In this document: positions 37,604 to 49,523 of the stretch, piece by piece
Position numbering within the stretch: the first letter of the stretch is position 1
Layout of the letters: every line of letters starts with the position of its first letter
Assembly (NCBI GenBank): GCA_014529385.2
Contig: CM043956.1
Location: 62,488,120 to 62,552,119 of the forward strand
DNA: 64,000 nucleotides
Direction: 5' to 3'
Origin: Adiantum capillus-veneris
Taxonomy: Eukaryota > Streptophyta > Polypodiopsida > Polypodiales > Pteridaceae
The notes under the pieces: model-generated
Seen by the model: only the letters and a program-made list of their open reading frames with translations
What the model was told of the DNA's origin: nothing
Database searches by the model: none
Position numbers and translations under genes: made by a program

Positions 37604-39418
37604 TGTAATGGAAATAGACTATGAGCTTTGAGAGTAGCGGAATTAGGAAATTAGATGAAGAACTTTTGTGAGATTACTTTGTGAGCATAGCGGGTGAACT
37701 TAATTCATGGTAGCAACATAAACATGGTGAGTTAGTTAACTTGGCATGAGCAATACTTTTGCAAGAGAGAGAGTTTAGAGAACATGACAATAGTTGAGGA
37801 CCGGATTCATATGGAGCCGGTCCCCCCTCCAATAGGCATTTGTATTATAGTTTCTCCCATCAAGAGAAACTTGGTACAATACAATCTTTGTGTTCCTTGT
37901 GACCTAGGTGATGCAATGAAGATGGAAAGCTTCATGCATCACAAGCATAACATAAACTTTGTAGAAAGCATTAACTATCCCAAGCCTTAGTCCCAAGGCC
38001 TCAAACACCTTCAAAGGTGGAGAGAGCTAAAGGGGAATGAGGATAGGGAAGAGGAAGAAGAAACATTCCATAGGAGAAAGAAATAGTTCCTCACTTATCA
38101 TCACTCTTCTTCCTAGCATACATAATAGCATATTAATGAAGATGGAGAAGATGGAAAGTTTAATCATTGAAGCATGGATCTTGGTTGGATTTGCATTCCA
38201 TAGCCAAGAGTGTTGGTGTAGGCTCTCACTTCTCACAAGCTTGGAGAAGGAGGTGGAGTTCCTCAACTTTCACCAAGTGAGAATGGTCCACAAAATGAGT
38301 GTGTGTGTGGTGTATCTCCCCCTAGAAACCCCCTTGCTTGCTTGGGGCGAGTTGCAACTTTTCCACATGTTGCAAGCTCATTGGACCCCTCTCCCCCTAG
38401 CCAATCACATGCAGCATGCAGTCAAGTACATGGGTAGTCTTTTGACAAGTGTCCTCCTTATCCCTGAGAGAGAGAGAGAGAGAGCTTGAAAATATCTAGA
38501 TATTTGTTGGATGGAACTAGAAGCTCATTGGACCCCACTTTAGCCAAGCCAATAACATTCAAGCACACCATGTGGTTAAGCATAGGGAGAGTCTGACATG
38601 TGTCCCATGTGCCTTTTGAGAAAAGGGGTGCCCTATGGGTGAGTGGAAGGTTAACTCAAAGATTCCCCTAACTTTGGGACTTTCATGCATAGGAAGCTTC
38701 TCAAGCAACTTCCTCATTAAGCTTGTAGGGTCTCTTTTTTACTCAAGCACCTTACCTACCATGCATAGGAAGCTTCTCAAGCAACTTCCTCATTAAGTTT
38801 GTAGGGTCTCTTTTTGACTCAAGCACCTTACCCGGGCCATGCATAGGAAGCTTCTCAAGCAACTTCCTCATTAAGTTTGTAGGGTCTCTTTTTGACTCAA
38901 GCCCTTTACCCCCCATGCATAGGAAGCTTCTCAAGCACCTTACTCATTAAGTATGACAAGTACCTCGAGTACCTTAGTCATCAAGCATGACAAACACCTT
39001 AGGTGGAGTTCCCACCTCAAGCTCAGCCCTAGCTTGCCTAAGGTCAAAGGACCTTCAACACTAACCATTGGAGGTCTTCAATGAAGCTAACCCTAAGGTC
39101 TTTTAATCTCCATTAGATGCACATTCATCTTTGATAGACGACCTCTTTTTGGACCCCTATTGAGATGTAAACATCTCTCTTCTTGGTCCCCTACTGAGGT
39201 AAGTCTAGAAGCTCTTATTACACATTGCTCTTTGATAGACCGTCTCCTTTTGGACCCCTATTGAGATGTAACCATCTGTGCTTTTGGTCCGGTGTTGAGA
39301 TAGGTCTAGAAGCACATGTCTCTATTCTAACTCTTGTTCCTATTTATTCTCCCACATTAAATGATCAATTTAATATGAGAAAATCATTTGGTAAAGTTAG
39401 ATATTATATTTTATGACA
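37604..39418 (-). repeat. 5' LTR of the nested chromovirus
   Basis: About 1.8 kb. In plus orientation it begins TGTAATGG and ends TTATGACA. In element orientation it begins TGTCATAA and shares aaatgattttctcatattaa with the LTR at 50,077. It contains about 3.5 tandem copies of a unit of about 78 bp (gcataggaagcttctcaagc) at about 38,687-38,945. Confidence 0.88.
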
Positions 39419-39423
39419 TGAGG

Positions 39424-39612
39424 TAATGTGCTTTGTAGCACCACTGTCGAAATACCACACATGTGAATCTGCAGTAACTGACATGCATGCATCATGGCCA
39501 TCAGGATTGTAAGTGCATTTTGAACTAAAAGCCCATTCTGCATCAACATCAGCATCATAGTCTCCTTTCACAGAAGACTCAACAATGGTTGCATTTGTAG
39601 TGGAATTAGCAA
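39424..39612 (-). mobile_element. Copia protease-region stub, minus orientation
   Basis: This carries the protease signature WYFDSGATKHIT near 39,430-39,470 on the minus strand. It is the part of the minus-strand copia fragment that lies on the other side of the chromovirus insertion. It stops abruptly near 39,612, where sequence of the same family in the opposite orientation begins. Confidence 0.8.
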
Positions 39613-41100
39613 AAAGGCCATTGGTACGAAGTGGGTTTACAAGTTGAAACGCAAGCCGGATGGTGAGATCGATCGCCATAAGGCTCGACTTGTTGCAAAG
39701 GGTTATGCACAACAAAAAGGCATAGATTATGAAGAGACTTTGCTCCCACTTGTCGTATGACTACTGTGTGTTTTCTATGTGCATTGGCAGCTCATTTTGG
39801 TTGGGAGGTACATCAATCAGACATTGTTACTGCTTTCTTGAATGGTGACATATTTGAGGAAGTTTATGTAACACAGCCTCGCGGTTTTGTCAAGAAAGGA
39901 CAAGAGGACAAAGTGTGCAGATGTAAGAAGTCTTTGTATGGGTTGAAGCAATCTCCTCGTGCTTGGTATGAGAAAGCTGACACTCATTTGGTCAAACCAG
40001 GATTTCGTAACAGTCCAACAGAAAGCACATTGTATGTAAAGCGTGAGCGTGATGTACTTCTCATTGTGGTTCTTTATGTAGATGATTTGCTGAACATTGG
40101 ACCAAATGAGAGACATATTGCTGAATTTAAGGCTGATTTGAATGCTACTTTCAAGATGAAATATTTGGGGCTATTGCATCATTACTTGGGAATACAGTTT
40201 AAGCAGTGTCATGGTGGTATTGCCTTTTGTCAAAAAAGTTACATACAGACATTGCTATGTAAGTTTGGACTTGAGGATTGCAAACCTATTGTCACTCCCA
40301 TGGAAACAGGTTTAAAATTGAGTCTTCATGATGTTGATGATCCTGCAAATGTCACTCTTTACCAAATTGTTGTTGGCTACCTCATTTATGTATGCAATAG
40401 GAGGCTGGATATTCAGTTTGCAGTCTCAGAGGTCAGCAGATTTGTGCATAGCCCAGGGTCTAAGCATTGGCAAGATGTCAAGAGGATTTTTCGCTATCTC
40501 AGTGGGAATTTACATCTTGGCTTGTTTTATCCCAAGGGGGGATCATTGCCGCCCGACTTACATGCTTTTTCGGACTCAGATCGGGTTGGTTGTTTTGACA
40601 CACGAGTGGCCACAAGTGGTTTTTCTTTCACGCTTGGCAGTTCATGTACATCATGGTTGAGCAAGAAGCAACCTATTGTGGCCACTTCAAGTTGTGGGCT
40701 GAGTACAGGGCAGTCTTCACAGCTACAATTGAGTGTGTATGGCTCAGACACCTCATGGCTGATTTGGGTGTTGGATAGGACACTACCAACACTATCTACA
40801 CTGACAGTCAGAGCGCATTGGCAGTTGCGAGGAACCCAGTTTTTCATGCTCGCACAAAGCACATTGAGGTGCATTACCACTATGTCAAGGAGAGGCTCTC
40901 AGCAGGAGAGCTCAGCATGGCTTATGTGCCAACACAAGACAACCTTGCAGATCTTTTCACAAAGGCATTATCTCGTGAGAAGCTCAAAGCTTTTCGCAGA
41001 TCTTTGGACTTACTCCCCTTTGTGGACTGATCTCCTCAAGGCATGGCACTTCCCTTTACTCATGTGCTAGCTCGTTCACTACATCACTCCAGGGGGGATT
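39613..41100 (+). mobile_element. Ty1/copia RT-RNase H part, plus orientation
   Basis: Plus-strand copia pol from the start of RT ([19 protein letters not shown] near 39,680-39,735), through DIVTAFLNGDIFEEVYVTQP, LYGLKQSPRAWYEKA and the catalytic LYVDDLL near 40,075, to the RNase H region (SDSDRVGCFDTRVATSGFS near 40,575; DNLADLFTKAL near 40,945). It is about 85-90% alike to the minus-strand RT at 29,500-30,340. A purine tract (aggggggatt) leads into an LTR at 41,101. No gag, protease or integrase precedes it in this orientation. It is a fossil. Confidence 0.9.
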
Positions 41101-41333
41101 TGTTACCATATACATGTGTTAGTGATGTGTGTGAACACACTAGGACCGTTGGGGCATTTTTTCCCTCTTTAGGAGGTTTTTTCCCCCGTGCATTGTATAT
41201 ATGCCCATCACTCTAGGGCTATCTATCTTTCCATTGCACACTAAGTAACACACTCTTTATTGTGTGCCTTGAGCTTCCTTCGTCTTCTCCAAGCTGTTTG
41301 TGTTTCTCTGCAACCCTAATTCCAACAAAAACA
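41101..41333 (+). repeat. 3' LTR of the plus-strand copia fragment
   Basis: It starts TGTTACCATATACATG right after the purine tract and contains a TATA-like stretch (gtatatatgccc). The end is placed at aacaaaaaca by the TG...CA rule, without a second LTR in the window to confirm it. Confidence 0.7.
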
Positions 41334-41982
41334 TCAAAGTTCTCCTAATGGATATGTATTAAACAAGAATATATAGTCTTTTAAGAGTCTTCTAGAGAAT
41401 ACATGGATGCAACAAAAAGTGACATGGAGGGAAAAGGGAGCAAGTAGCAAAAAAAGAGATCAAACTTGATATTTTGAACAGTAATAGGCCAAAAAAGTAG
41501 GTAGGAAGCATTATACCATGGTTCTCAAAAGAAGAAGAAGTTGGATATGACTTTTAGTAGTACTCATTCAGTTTCCAAGAAGAGGCATTAAAGAAGGAAG
41601 ACATGTGTGTAGACAGCTATTTTGGAGAATAAACTTTGAAGTTACATAGATTCTTACACTAGTTTAAGAACTTAATTACCTAATGGCCTTTCCTTTTTAC
41701 TTTTGGACCCTAATGTGGCCTAAAGCCAAAAATGGATCCAAAGCGGTTGAATGATCTATTAAAATGGTGACAAGAGGCAAAAAGTACCCCGTTTATGCCA
41801 TATGGTATATGCCACGGGCATTGCCACCCATCGTTAATACACAAGACCACCATGTGGTAAGTGCCACATGTGTTGATAGCGGCCATTGTGGACCTTGCCA
41901 TGTGTATTGACAATCAGCACACATGACAGGTGCCAAATGGTGATTTGACTATCTCGCTCTCCCTCACATGTGCACACACAAC

Positions 41983-42348
<366 letters not shown>

Positions 42349-42513
42349 AAAAGTGCCACATGGTGGGTGTGGTTGTTTAGTGATCTCAAAATCGTGAGCA
42401 GATATCCCTTTCTAAATATGATGTAACACATTGAACAAGAAACCGTGACATTGAATCTATAATCATGTGTACTTTGTTGCTTCAATGAGTGAACACGAAA
42501 CTATTTTGCCAAG

Positions 42514-42521
42514 CACACACA

Positions 42522-42583
<62 letters not shown>

Positions 42584-42703
42584 CCTATCATCACAATGTG
42601 TGTGTGTGTGTGTGTGTGTGTATACATTGTGATGATAGGTCCCTCTCTCTCTCTCTATACACATACACATATTATATATTGTATGTGTGTGTGTGTGTGG
42701 ATC

Positions 42704-42750
<47 letters not shown>
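42514..42750. repeat. Microsatellite palindrome
   Basis: CA (42,514-42,539) and AG (to 42,580), then ggacctatcatcacaatg at 42,581-42,598, a (TG)n loop, and its exact inverse cattgtgatgataggtcc at 42,625-42,642, followed by CT repeats that pair with the AG tract. Downstream GT and CA blocks to 42,750 give further symmetry around ttatatat. The arms total more than 30 bp. Confidence 0.9.
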
Positions 42751-42752
<2 letters not shown>

Positions 42753-44313
42753 TAGGGTGCATTCAAACTGCCGCCAAGTCCAAACCTGTCGCAATTCACT
42801 TTTCCACCGTTGTCGGCAGGTGTCCGTGTGGTAGTTCAACCACCCAATTCACACACCACCTCATAAACTGTTTAGCCACTAACCCATGAGGGCAGAGTTT
42901 CATTGTGGACCGAGGCTTTTGATTGGATGGAGCTGGACGGTCCATCGTTTGGGAGAGGTGGGAAGGCCAAAAGCTTGAACTCCAAGGTTGGGCGTGACTC
43001 AACCAACCACAATGGCGTGGCAGGCAAGCGTCTGCATGCCGTGTGAATTGCCTCGAGAATGTCACTTCTTCTCATTGGCTTGCTTTTCAAGAAGGTGCCT
43101 TTGACTAGGTAGTGTGAACCCAAACTTATATATATATCTATATGTACACACACATATTGAGAGAGAGAGAGAGAGAGAGGAGATTGTAGACACAATATTA
43201 AAGTTATCGTGCATCAATTACTTGGTTGGTATCAATTTTCACACTTGACAAAGAAGATTTCCAATCATAGGAGGCCCACGAAATTTGTAAAAATCCAACA
43301 TTTCCAATGAGAGCGGTGCATGGCGTGCTCGGTCCAAACAATATCACGCCTCTAACCTCCCCTTTAAAGCATTGAAGTTTACAACACTTAAGTCACTTCC
43401 AGCAACCCTATGCTCTTAGTGCATCCACATAAAAAAAGCACAATGTCCACAAAGCATGAGAATGTAATAACTCGATACATCAAAGGGGTAATCCAACTCA
43501 AGTGACATGAACAAAACTCACCACGCCTAAACAACAAATGGGTTAAGCAATCTCTCACAAATGTGTTCTTCTCTCAAACATGACAACATGTTGATCCCTA
43601 AAGCCTGCCACAAGTCCAAAATTACTCATGTCAACAAAAAGATCACCAACAACATCGTAAGTATTGCTATATCATGCAATTATGCACTTCGACACCAACA
43701 ATATTAAAATCAATCTCAACAAGATTAAAAATCACAATGGTTTTGGCCAAAGGAAGATAAACCTTTTTAAGCCTTTATATATTCCTTACTAGAAGCCGCA
43801 AAACAAGGCTCCACACAATTACAACATCAACAATAACAAAAAAAAGAGAACTGCAGGCGAACCTGATATGAAGATTGTTGTTTGCTACATTTGGCACAAG
43901 CAATTGGACATAAGTATCCTAATAACAATTCAGCACCATCTTCACGGTTTAGCACCAAGGCTCGCTCTCTATGCAATGGAAAGTCTAGTAATGAGAGGAG
44001 GCTCTCGAGTCTTCCGAGAGCATGTTTCCAAGCTTTGTGAATCTTACCCATATTCGAGATTCCTGGCTACTTAAATATTGAGAAGTGGCCAGCTAATAAG
44101 CCAGCCGAGCTATCAAGCATGACCTCCTCCTTGCACAGGTGGGTTCTACTCTAATGCAGCAGTCGGTTCCACTTTCTAAAATTATGGATGCCGAGGCGTG
44201 GCGAAGGCGTGATTGATGGAAGTCTTCAGGTGCTACTTGCCCACACACTCACACAGACGATGTGGGCTGATCTTCTCATTTGCAGATCTCGCCATCGTTG
44301 AGCTCCATTCCTC

Positions 44314-44319
44314 CACACA

Positions 44320-44384
<65 letters not shown>
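44314..44384. repeat. (CA)n(GA)n microsatellite in presumed 5' UTR or promoter
   Basis: CA repeats 44,314-44,337 and AG repeats 44,338-44,384, ending 49 bases before the F-box gene start codon. CT/GA tracts close to transcription start sites are common in plant promoters and 5' UTRs. Whether this one is transcribed cannot be told from the sequence. Confidence 0.9.
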
Positions 44385-44388
<4 letters not shown>

Positions 44389-44432
44389 AAGCTTACTAGT
44401 AGTTTCGCCTTTGTTCCTACCTGATTTCGCAC

Positions 44433-45959
44433 ATGGGTCAAGGTGCCTCCACCATGTCTTGCATCTCTGCTCAACCGGATGATGACGCAGAGCTGAATGA
44501 AAGTAACCAAGACACAGTTCATCAGCAGATGCCGCAATTTCCACATGTTGCAGAGAAAGACTATACTGCATGGCTGCCAGATGAATGCCTGGCTTTCATG
44601 TTTCAGAAGCTGGGCACTTTGGATCGAAACCAATGTTCACTTGTTTGCAAGCGTTGGCATGTAGTTGAAGCTCAGGGCCGGCAACGCCTTGCTCTAGTTG
44701 CACACGCAGACGTCGTCCCATATCTGCCCTCTATTTTTACGCGGTTTGATCACATTACAAAACTTGCTCTCCGTGGCGACCGCAAAGTGCTAGGCATCAG
44801 CGATAAGGGTCTGTTTCTGATAGGGCATCATTGCACGCATCTTGTAAAGCTCAAAATGAAGGGATGTAAAGAGATAACTGATGATGGGATCGATCTTTTT
44901 GCAAGGGCTTCTGGGGCGACCCTTCGCAAATTGGCATGTGGGTCTTGCAATTTTGGTGCTCGGGGAGTCAATTCTATCGTGAAGCATTGCTCTGCTCTAG
45001 AAGATCTTACGCTAAAGCGACTCAGAGGACTAGGTAATGGGCCGGCTGACTTCATAGGGCCTGGATGCGGTACAATAAGGCGTCTTTGCTTGAAAGAATT
45101 ACTGAAGGCCCAGCTCTTTGGCCCTCTAATTGCAGGCTCCAAAAATCTGCACACTCTTATGATTTGCCGTAATCCCGGGAACTGGGACAAGTTGCTTGAC
45201 ATAATCACAGAACATGTTCATGGCCTTGTGGAGCTTCATATGGAGAGACTACAGATAAGCGATAGAGGCTTACAGGCCGTTTCTCGCTGTTCTCGGCTTG
45301 AGGTATTGTTTGTGGTGAGGACACCTGATTGTACTAATTATGGTCTATCAGCTATAGCCGAAGGCTGCAAACAGCTCAAAAAACTGCATATTGATGGGTG
45401 GAAATTAAGCCAGACAGGCGATGAGGGGCTTTCTGCATTGGCTACGAAATGTAGGGAATTGCAAGAGCTAGTGTTGATTGGCATAAATGCGACAGCGGCA
45501 AGCTTGGATCTAATGGCCTCCAATTGCTTGAGCTTGGAGAGGCTTGCCATATGCAACAGTGAGAGTGTGGGTGATTTAGAGCTATCATGTATTGCCGCAA
45601 AATGTCGGGCTCTGAGAAAGCTTTGTATCAAGGGTTGTTCCATTTCCGACCAAGGCATGAGAGGTCTTGCGCATGGATGCCCGAGGCTGATAAAAGTGAA
45701 AGTGAAGAAGTGCAGGGGTATTACATGGCAAAGTGCAGTGTGGCTTCAAGTACACAGGCCTCCTCTTGTACTCTCTTTAGATTGTGAAGCTCCGGAGACG
45801 CCAGATATTCTAGGAGAATCGGAAGAATCTTTTGAAGATGTGGAATCCACATCTATGAAATCAAGGTCTGCACTTGCGAGTGTCAAGCTTGCTTTAGTTG
45901 CAAGCGGGAGTTTTGTGGCATGCAGGTTCAGGAGGTGGTCATCATCTGGAGGGTCATGA
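44433..45959 (+). CDS. F-box/LRR protein, SKIP2/VFB type
   Basis: A single uninterrupted 508-codon frame without introns, typical of the plant SKIP2/VFB family (Arabidopsis members are about 520 residues). It starts MGQGAS, like SKIP2 proteins, whose N-terminal glycine context may allow myristoylation. The F-box spans about residues 44-85 (YTAWLPDECLAFMFQKLG, then CSLVCKRWHVVE). Leucine-rich repeats of the cysteine-containing type fill residues 105-440 (LVKLKMKGCKEITDDGI, LRKLCIKGCSISDQGM). The last 60 residues are variable and end in a basic, serine-rich tail. Family members bind SKP1/ASK and act as substrate receptors of SCF ubiquitin ligases, with roles in auxin-related growth and lateral roots in Arabidopsis. 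No residue looks missing and the gene appears intact. Confidence 0.95.
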   Translation: MGQGASTMSCISAQPDDDAELNESNQDTVHQQMPQFPHVAEKDYTAWLPDECLAFMFQKLGTLDRNQCSLVCKRWHVVEAQGRQRLALVAHADVVPYLPSIFTRFDHITKLALRGDRKVLGISDKGLFLIGHHCTHLVKLKMKGCKEITDDGIDLFARASGATLRKLACGSCNFGARGVNSIVKHCSALEDLTLKRLRGLGNGPADFIGPGCGTIRRLCLKELLKAQLFGPLIAGSKNLHTLMICRNPGNWDKLLDIITEHVHGLVELHMERLQISDRGLQAVSRCSRLEVLFVVRTPDCTNYGLSAIAEGCKQLKKLHIDGWKLSQTGDEGLSALATKCRELQELVLIGINATAASLDLMASNCLSLERLAICNSESVGDLELSCIAAKCRALRKLCIKGCSISDQGMRGLAHGCPRLIKVKVKKCRGITWQSAVWLQVHRPPLVLSLDCEAPETPDILGESEESFEDVESTSMKSRSALASVKLALVASGSFVACRFRRWSSSGGS

Positions 45960-47204
45960 CACCAAGTTGTGCAGCTGCTGATAATTTGCCAAGTGTAAGT
46001 GGCTGTTGCTATGATGTCTTGGAATTTGGATTAAGGTCATTCACCCAAGATTCCTTTTGTTGCAGAATGCAACATTAGAGGTGAGTGACTTTAGTGTGGC
46101 TGGTCAAGTGCTAGCTTATTCTTTTGTGTCTTGTGAGAAGGGGAGGGAAAGGCCTATTGGTACTTAGCAACGATCAGTGTTTCTTGCTTCCGGTTTAACA
46201 TTGATGGATTCTTAGCTCAAGGGACATTTCAGCTTGTGTTTTCTGACAGCAACACTCTCAATGGACACGTGGCTTGTGGTCTTTGGTCCTCAAAGCAAAG
46301 GTGCACGACTGCTTTTTCATCACCTGTTTTCATTGGTATCTCAATTTGGAGCAATTTTTTTTGTTTACTCTGCTTCACAGATGTTGCGTAATTGCCTTCT
46401 CCTTCCTATGACCAACTTCTTTATTGCAAATGTCACCCTGATGGTGAAATGTCTTTCTTGATGTATATTGCTGTGACCAAGGGTAACACTTATGTGTATC
46501 CTTATATGCTGAGCTTGTTCAAGAAAATTATCGAGGCTTATCCCAGGGAGATTGGGTATGATTATATGGATTTTCTTTGTTGCAATGGGAGGGGCATAAT
46601 TGGTGTTCCAGACAATTGACAAATTGCATTTGCCATACTGAGTGACTAAGTTCGACCATTATTATTGTAGTTCCAACAAGTTTCCTGGTCACTGTAAGGA
46701 TTGATGGTCGGTACATATGGTGACACCGATGTAGTTCTGAGTCCTTCCAGATGAAAAGTCCCATAAGTTCAAATGCATAAGATTAGATTTGTCCGGTGTC
46801 GGTAATTTTGCAAGCTCTCTCTCTCTCTCTCCCCCCCCCCCCCCCTTGCCACCAATTTTGCTATGATTCAGAAGTTTTTGGTTTACTATCAAAATATTCA
46901 AGGTGATGGCTATGGGGTTGGTACTTTTAGATGTCAGAGACCATGTGGTGGTAATTATCTCTTGGTTGTCCACATTTGTTCAGTCATCACTGTTTTGGAG
47001 TAATACTTAACTGTCATCCTTTGAAGATAGCACATAAATCTTGCAATGTACAGAGGTGTAGTGATAGCATGGTGAAATTGGACACATGAGTACATTCTTG
47101 AGGGGAAAATTGGTTTTGATGAATGTTGGTTTTTAAAGAAAAGAGCATAGACATAAGGTGGGTGGTTTGATCTTACCTACTAGTGAATGGCTGATGATTG
47201 AGCA

Positions 47205-47263
47205 CCCCCTTTTGGGCTGGATTGTATGTGCAGCTGAGCCCTACAATCCAACCCAAAAGGGGG
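47205..47263. repeat. Short hairpin, 22-bp arms
   Basis: The arms 47,205-47,226 (cccccttttgggctggattg...) and 47,242-47,263 are inverse complements with one mismatch, around a 15-nt loop. It is isolated and not part of a visible array. Confidence 0.85.
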
Positions 47264-47913
47264 CAGCACTTTGTGACTAAGGAGATGCGAAGCAGCGAAT
47301 TGTACAGATGTAATTGCAGATTTATAGTACCTGTCGATGTTGTCTATGAATTAATGTACTAGTCAATGCGTCAGCAGTGGGTATGCCTGTGCCATTGTGC
47401 CAGATTATGTGCACGGTTTACAAAAGTTGATATCTTGATTGGCAATTTGATCGTCTCTTGGTGGGGTGTTGTTGCCATGAGACAGTTTACGTTCTTATCT
47501 CCTTGTTATTGTGGCAATTAAAGATCATCAAACGCATTGGTGCAGTTGCCGATAAGTTGGATGTTCTCTTGATTCTTCTATGAGCGAGTTTTGCCTTCTG
47601 GTGGTGTGTTTTGAGATAATGGTGAGTTTGGTGCTAGTTCTTATGTGCTTTTGAGCATGGTATTTGCATCTATGTTGAAGAAATTTCCCCTCGCGCGTAA
47701 TTGAAACCACAATCAGTGCCATGTGGGGTCTTTTACAATTTGGTTCACATTGCTAGCTTTGATGTGGCACCTGTTTTGTGCACATTATGTGCTACTTACA
47801 GCAATTTTATAGGTTCATTTATAGTATAGCCTGTTGGTAGGTTTTCAACAAATGGGAGAGCCTTATAAAGCCAAACACCAGGAGCTTAGCATTAGGTGAG
47901 AGATTACCAACTT

Positions 47914-47916
<3 letters not shown>

Positions 47917-47959
<43 letters not shown>
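47917..47959. repeat. (AG)n microsatellite
   Basis: About 43 bases of uninterrupted AG repeat. Confidence 0.95.
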
Positions 47960-49523
47960 ACTCAACAATTTCTTTTCCTTAGACGAACCCTTAAAATACG
48001 ACAATTGTTTAGACAAGTTCTTAAAAAAAGAGCTTTTAATTCTAGTAAACAAATAACCATTACTAGTAACAAAGAGCATACTAACAAGATAAACAAAGCG
48101 CGGATAGTCAACAATATATAATCGGAAATCTTAGATTATGACTTAATTATGAGCGAATTAGTGGATGTGATACTTAGGCCGTAAGGGAAATGCCAGATAT
48201 TAAAAACTATCCAAACAAAAGTAGCAGATAAAAGCAAAAGGAGGCAAAAACTACTTAAATAAAACTTTGTTTTATATCTTTTTTTCCATTTTTTAGAACA
48301 ACTAAGGATCAAAAAGCACCGAGTTTAATAAATCATACAAGGAAAGGTAAAATAGAGACGTGATATTAAAAAAATGGTCAAATGTGTGCTTAAGGCCTCT
48401 ATCAGTTATATACAAATAAAAAACAAGTCTAGATAGGGCAAAAGTTTAGCTAATAAAAAAATGAGCTCTTTTAAAAACAAATAAAGCGTGAACCGTATCA
48501 GACTGAAGCGAATCAATATCCAATAAACGCAAATCTTCAGTTCTTCTATAATTGTTTTCGAAACAAAATGTTTATATGCCAAGACCAAATCTCCTGAGCT
48601 AGGTCGAAATCAATTGAACATGGTGAAAGAGTAGAGCAGTTTTCATGCCTTGGCAATTTGCTATCATCAGAGGCATCCTCTCCATGACAACCACTAAGGC
48701 CAATGAACTAGATTAAAGTAAACAGTGTAATAAGAAGCTCGCATCCCTAAATCCATCTTAAATGGTTTGTTTTTAAGAGATCAGAGAATTTGGTGAAGCA
48801 AGAGGGTATAGTAACAAGGCCTAAGTAACCATATTTTATTGAATGCGATTTAAGGTCAAACTCTGCGAGAGTACACAAAGCGAATATCATCAAGTCTTAC
48901 TATCATATAGGGGTCATAGCCTCTTAATCAAAGCTCTTCTTGAGAGCTCTCTTACCTAGGAGCATTGATTAGAACTGTCCACCCAATTGTAGGAGTCTCT
49001 ATATATAGACTTAATCGCATATTGGCCAACTATGCCCATGCCTACGTTGTGTCAGACTCCACATCCATGTTACCGTTTGGCCTCCTTGAATCCCACGTGG
49101 ACTCCACCCCCGCTCTCTGCATACACATTGTGCTCTACGCACCTATCTGTGCATGCCATATAGGCTCCATGGTCTTGATGACATCACATTACCTCTTTCT
49201 GAAGCAAAGGCTACGTCCTCGTAAACATCCTTGGACCCATAAGGAGAGAAATGAATAAGGTCTTCTTCATTGAGCTCAAGTTAGAACTCTTTTCCTTTTT
49301 TTCTTTGAGAGTTCTCACTTTAATAACTCCCTGCGACCTTACGAATTTACTAGTATAAACTCGTTATTTCTTTATTGACTTTATTGTTGTGAACTTTGAT
49401 CATATCTTGAATGAAAACCTCCAACCTTTCTTAAGTTCTTTTTTTACTTACAATTACTCCACTTTTGTGCTACAAATTCACTCTTTGGGTACCTCAATAT
49501 TTCCCAACCACCATATATCCTGC

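Larger units (their letters stand above)
32065..39418 (-). mobile_element. Degraded Ty3/gypsy chromovirus nested in copia
   Basis: A minus-strand gypsy element with a perfect 5-bp target duplication TGAGG at 32,060-32,064 and 39,419-39,423. The 5' LTR is 37,604-39,418 and the partial 3' LTR is 32,065-33,439. A Met-tRNA primer site lies just inside at 37,591-37,602. Internal parts from right to left: gag (about 37,240-36,180), zinc-knuckle region, protease (about 35,850-35,420), RT (about 35,280-34,730), RNase H (about 34,460-34,130), then a short piece of integrase (about 34,000-33,550). It is clearly broken, with many breaks and lost parts. Gag and LTR sequence show it belongs to the same family as the young element at 50,077-58,968. 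Confidence 0.9.
45960..49523. other. 3' flank and intergenic DNA
   Basis: The first few hundred bases probably hold the 3' UTR of the F-box gene. No classic polyadenylation signal stands out. A (TC)n plus C-run lies at about 46,815-46,844 and an (AG)n tract at 47,917-47,959. Open frames are short and unsupported. Confidence 0.5.

Noticed and set aside
44790-45658. Minus-strand frames within the F-box gene
   Set aside because: They overlap a well-supported gene on the other strand and show no known domain.
47205-47263. Hairpin as a bacterial-type terminator
   Set aside because: The window is eukaryotic and there is no matching T-run.
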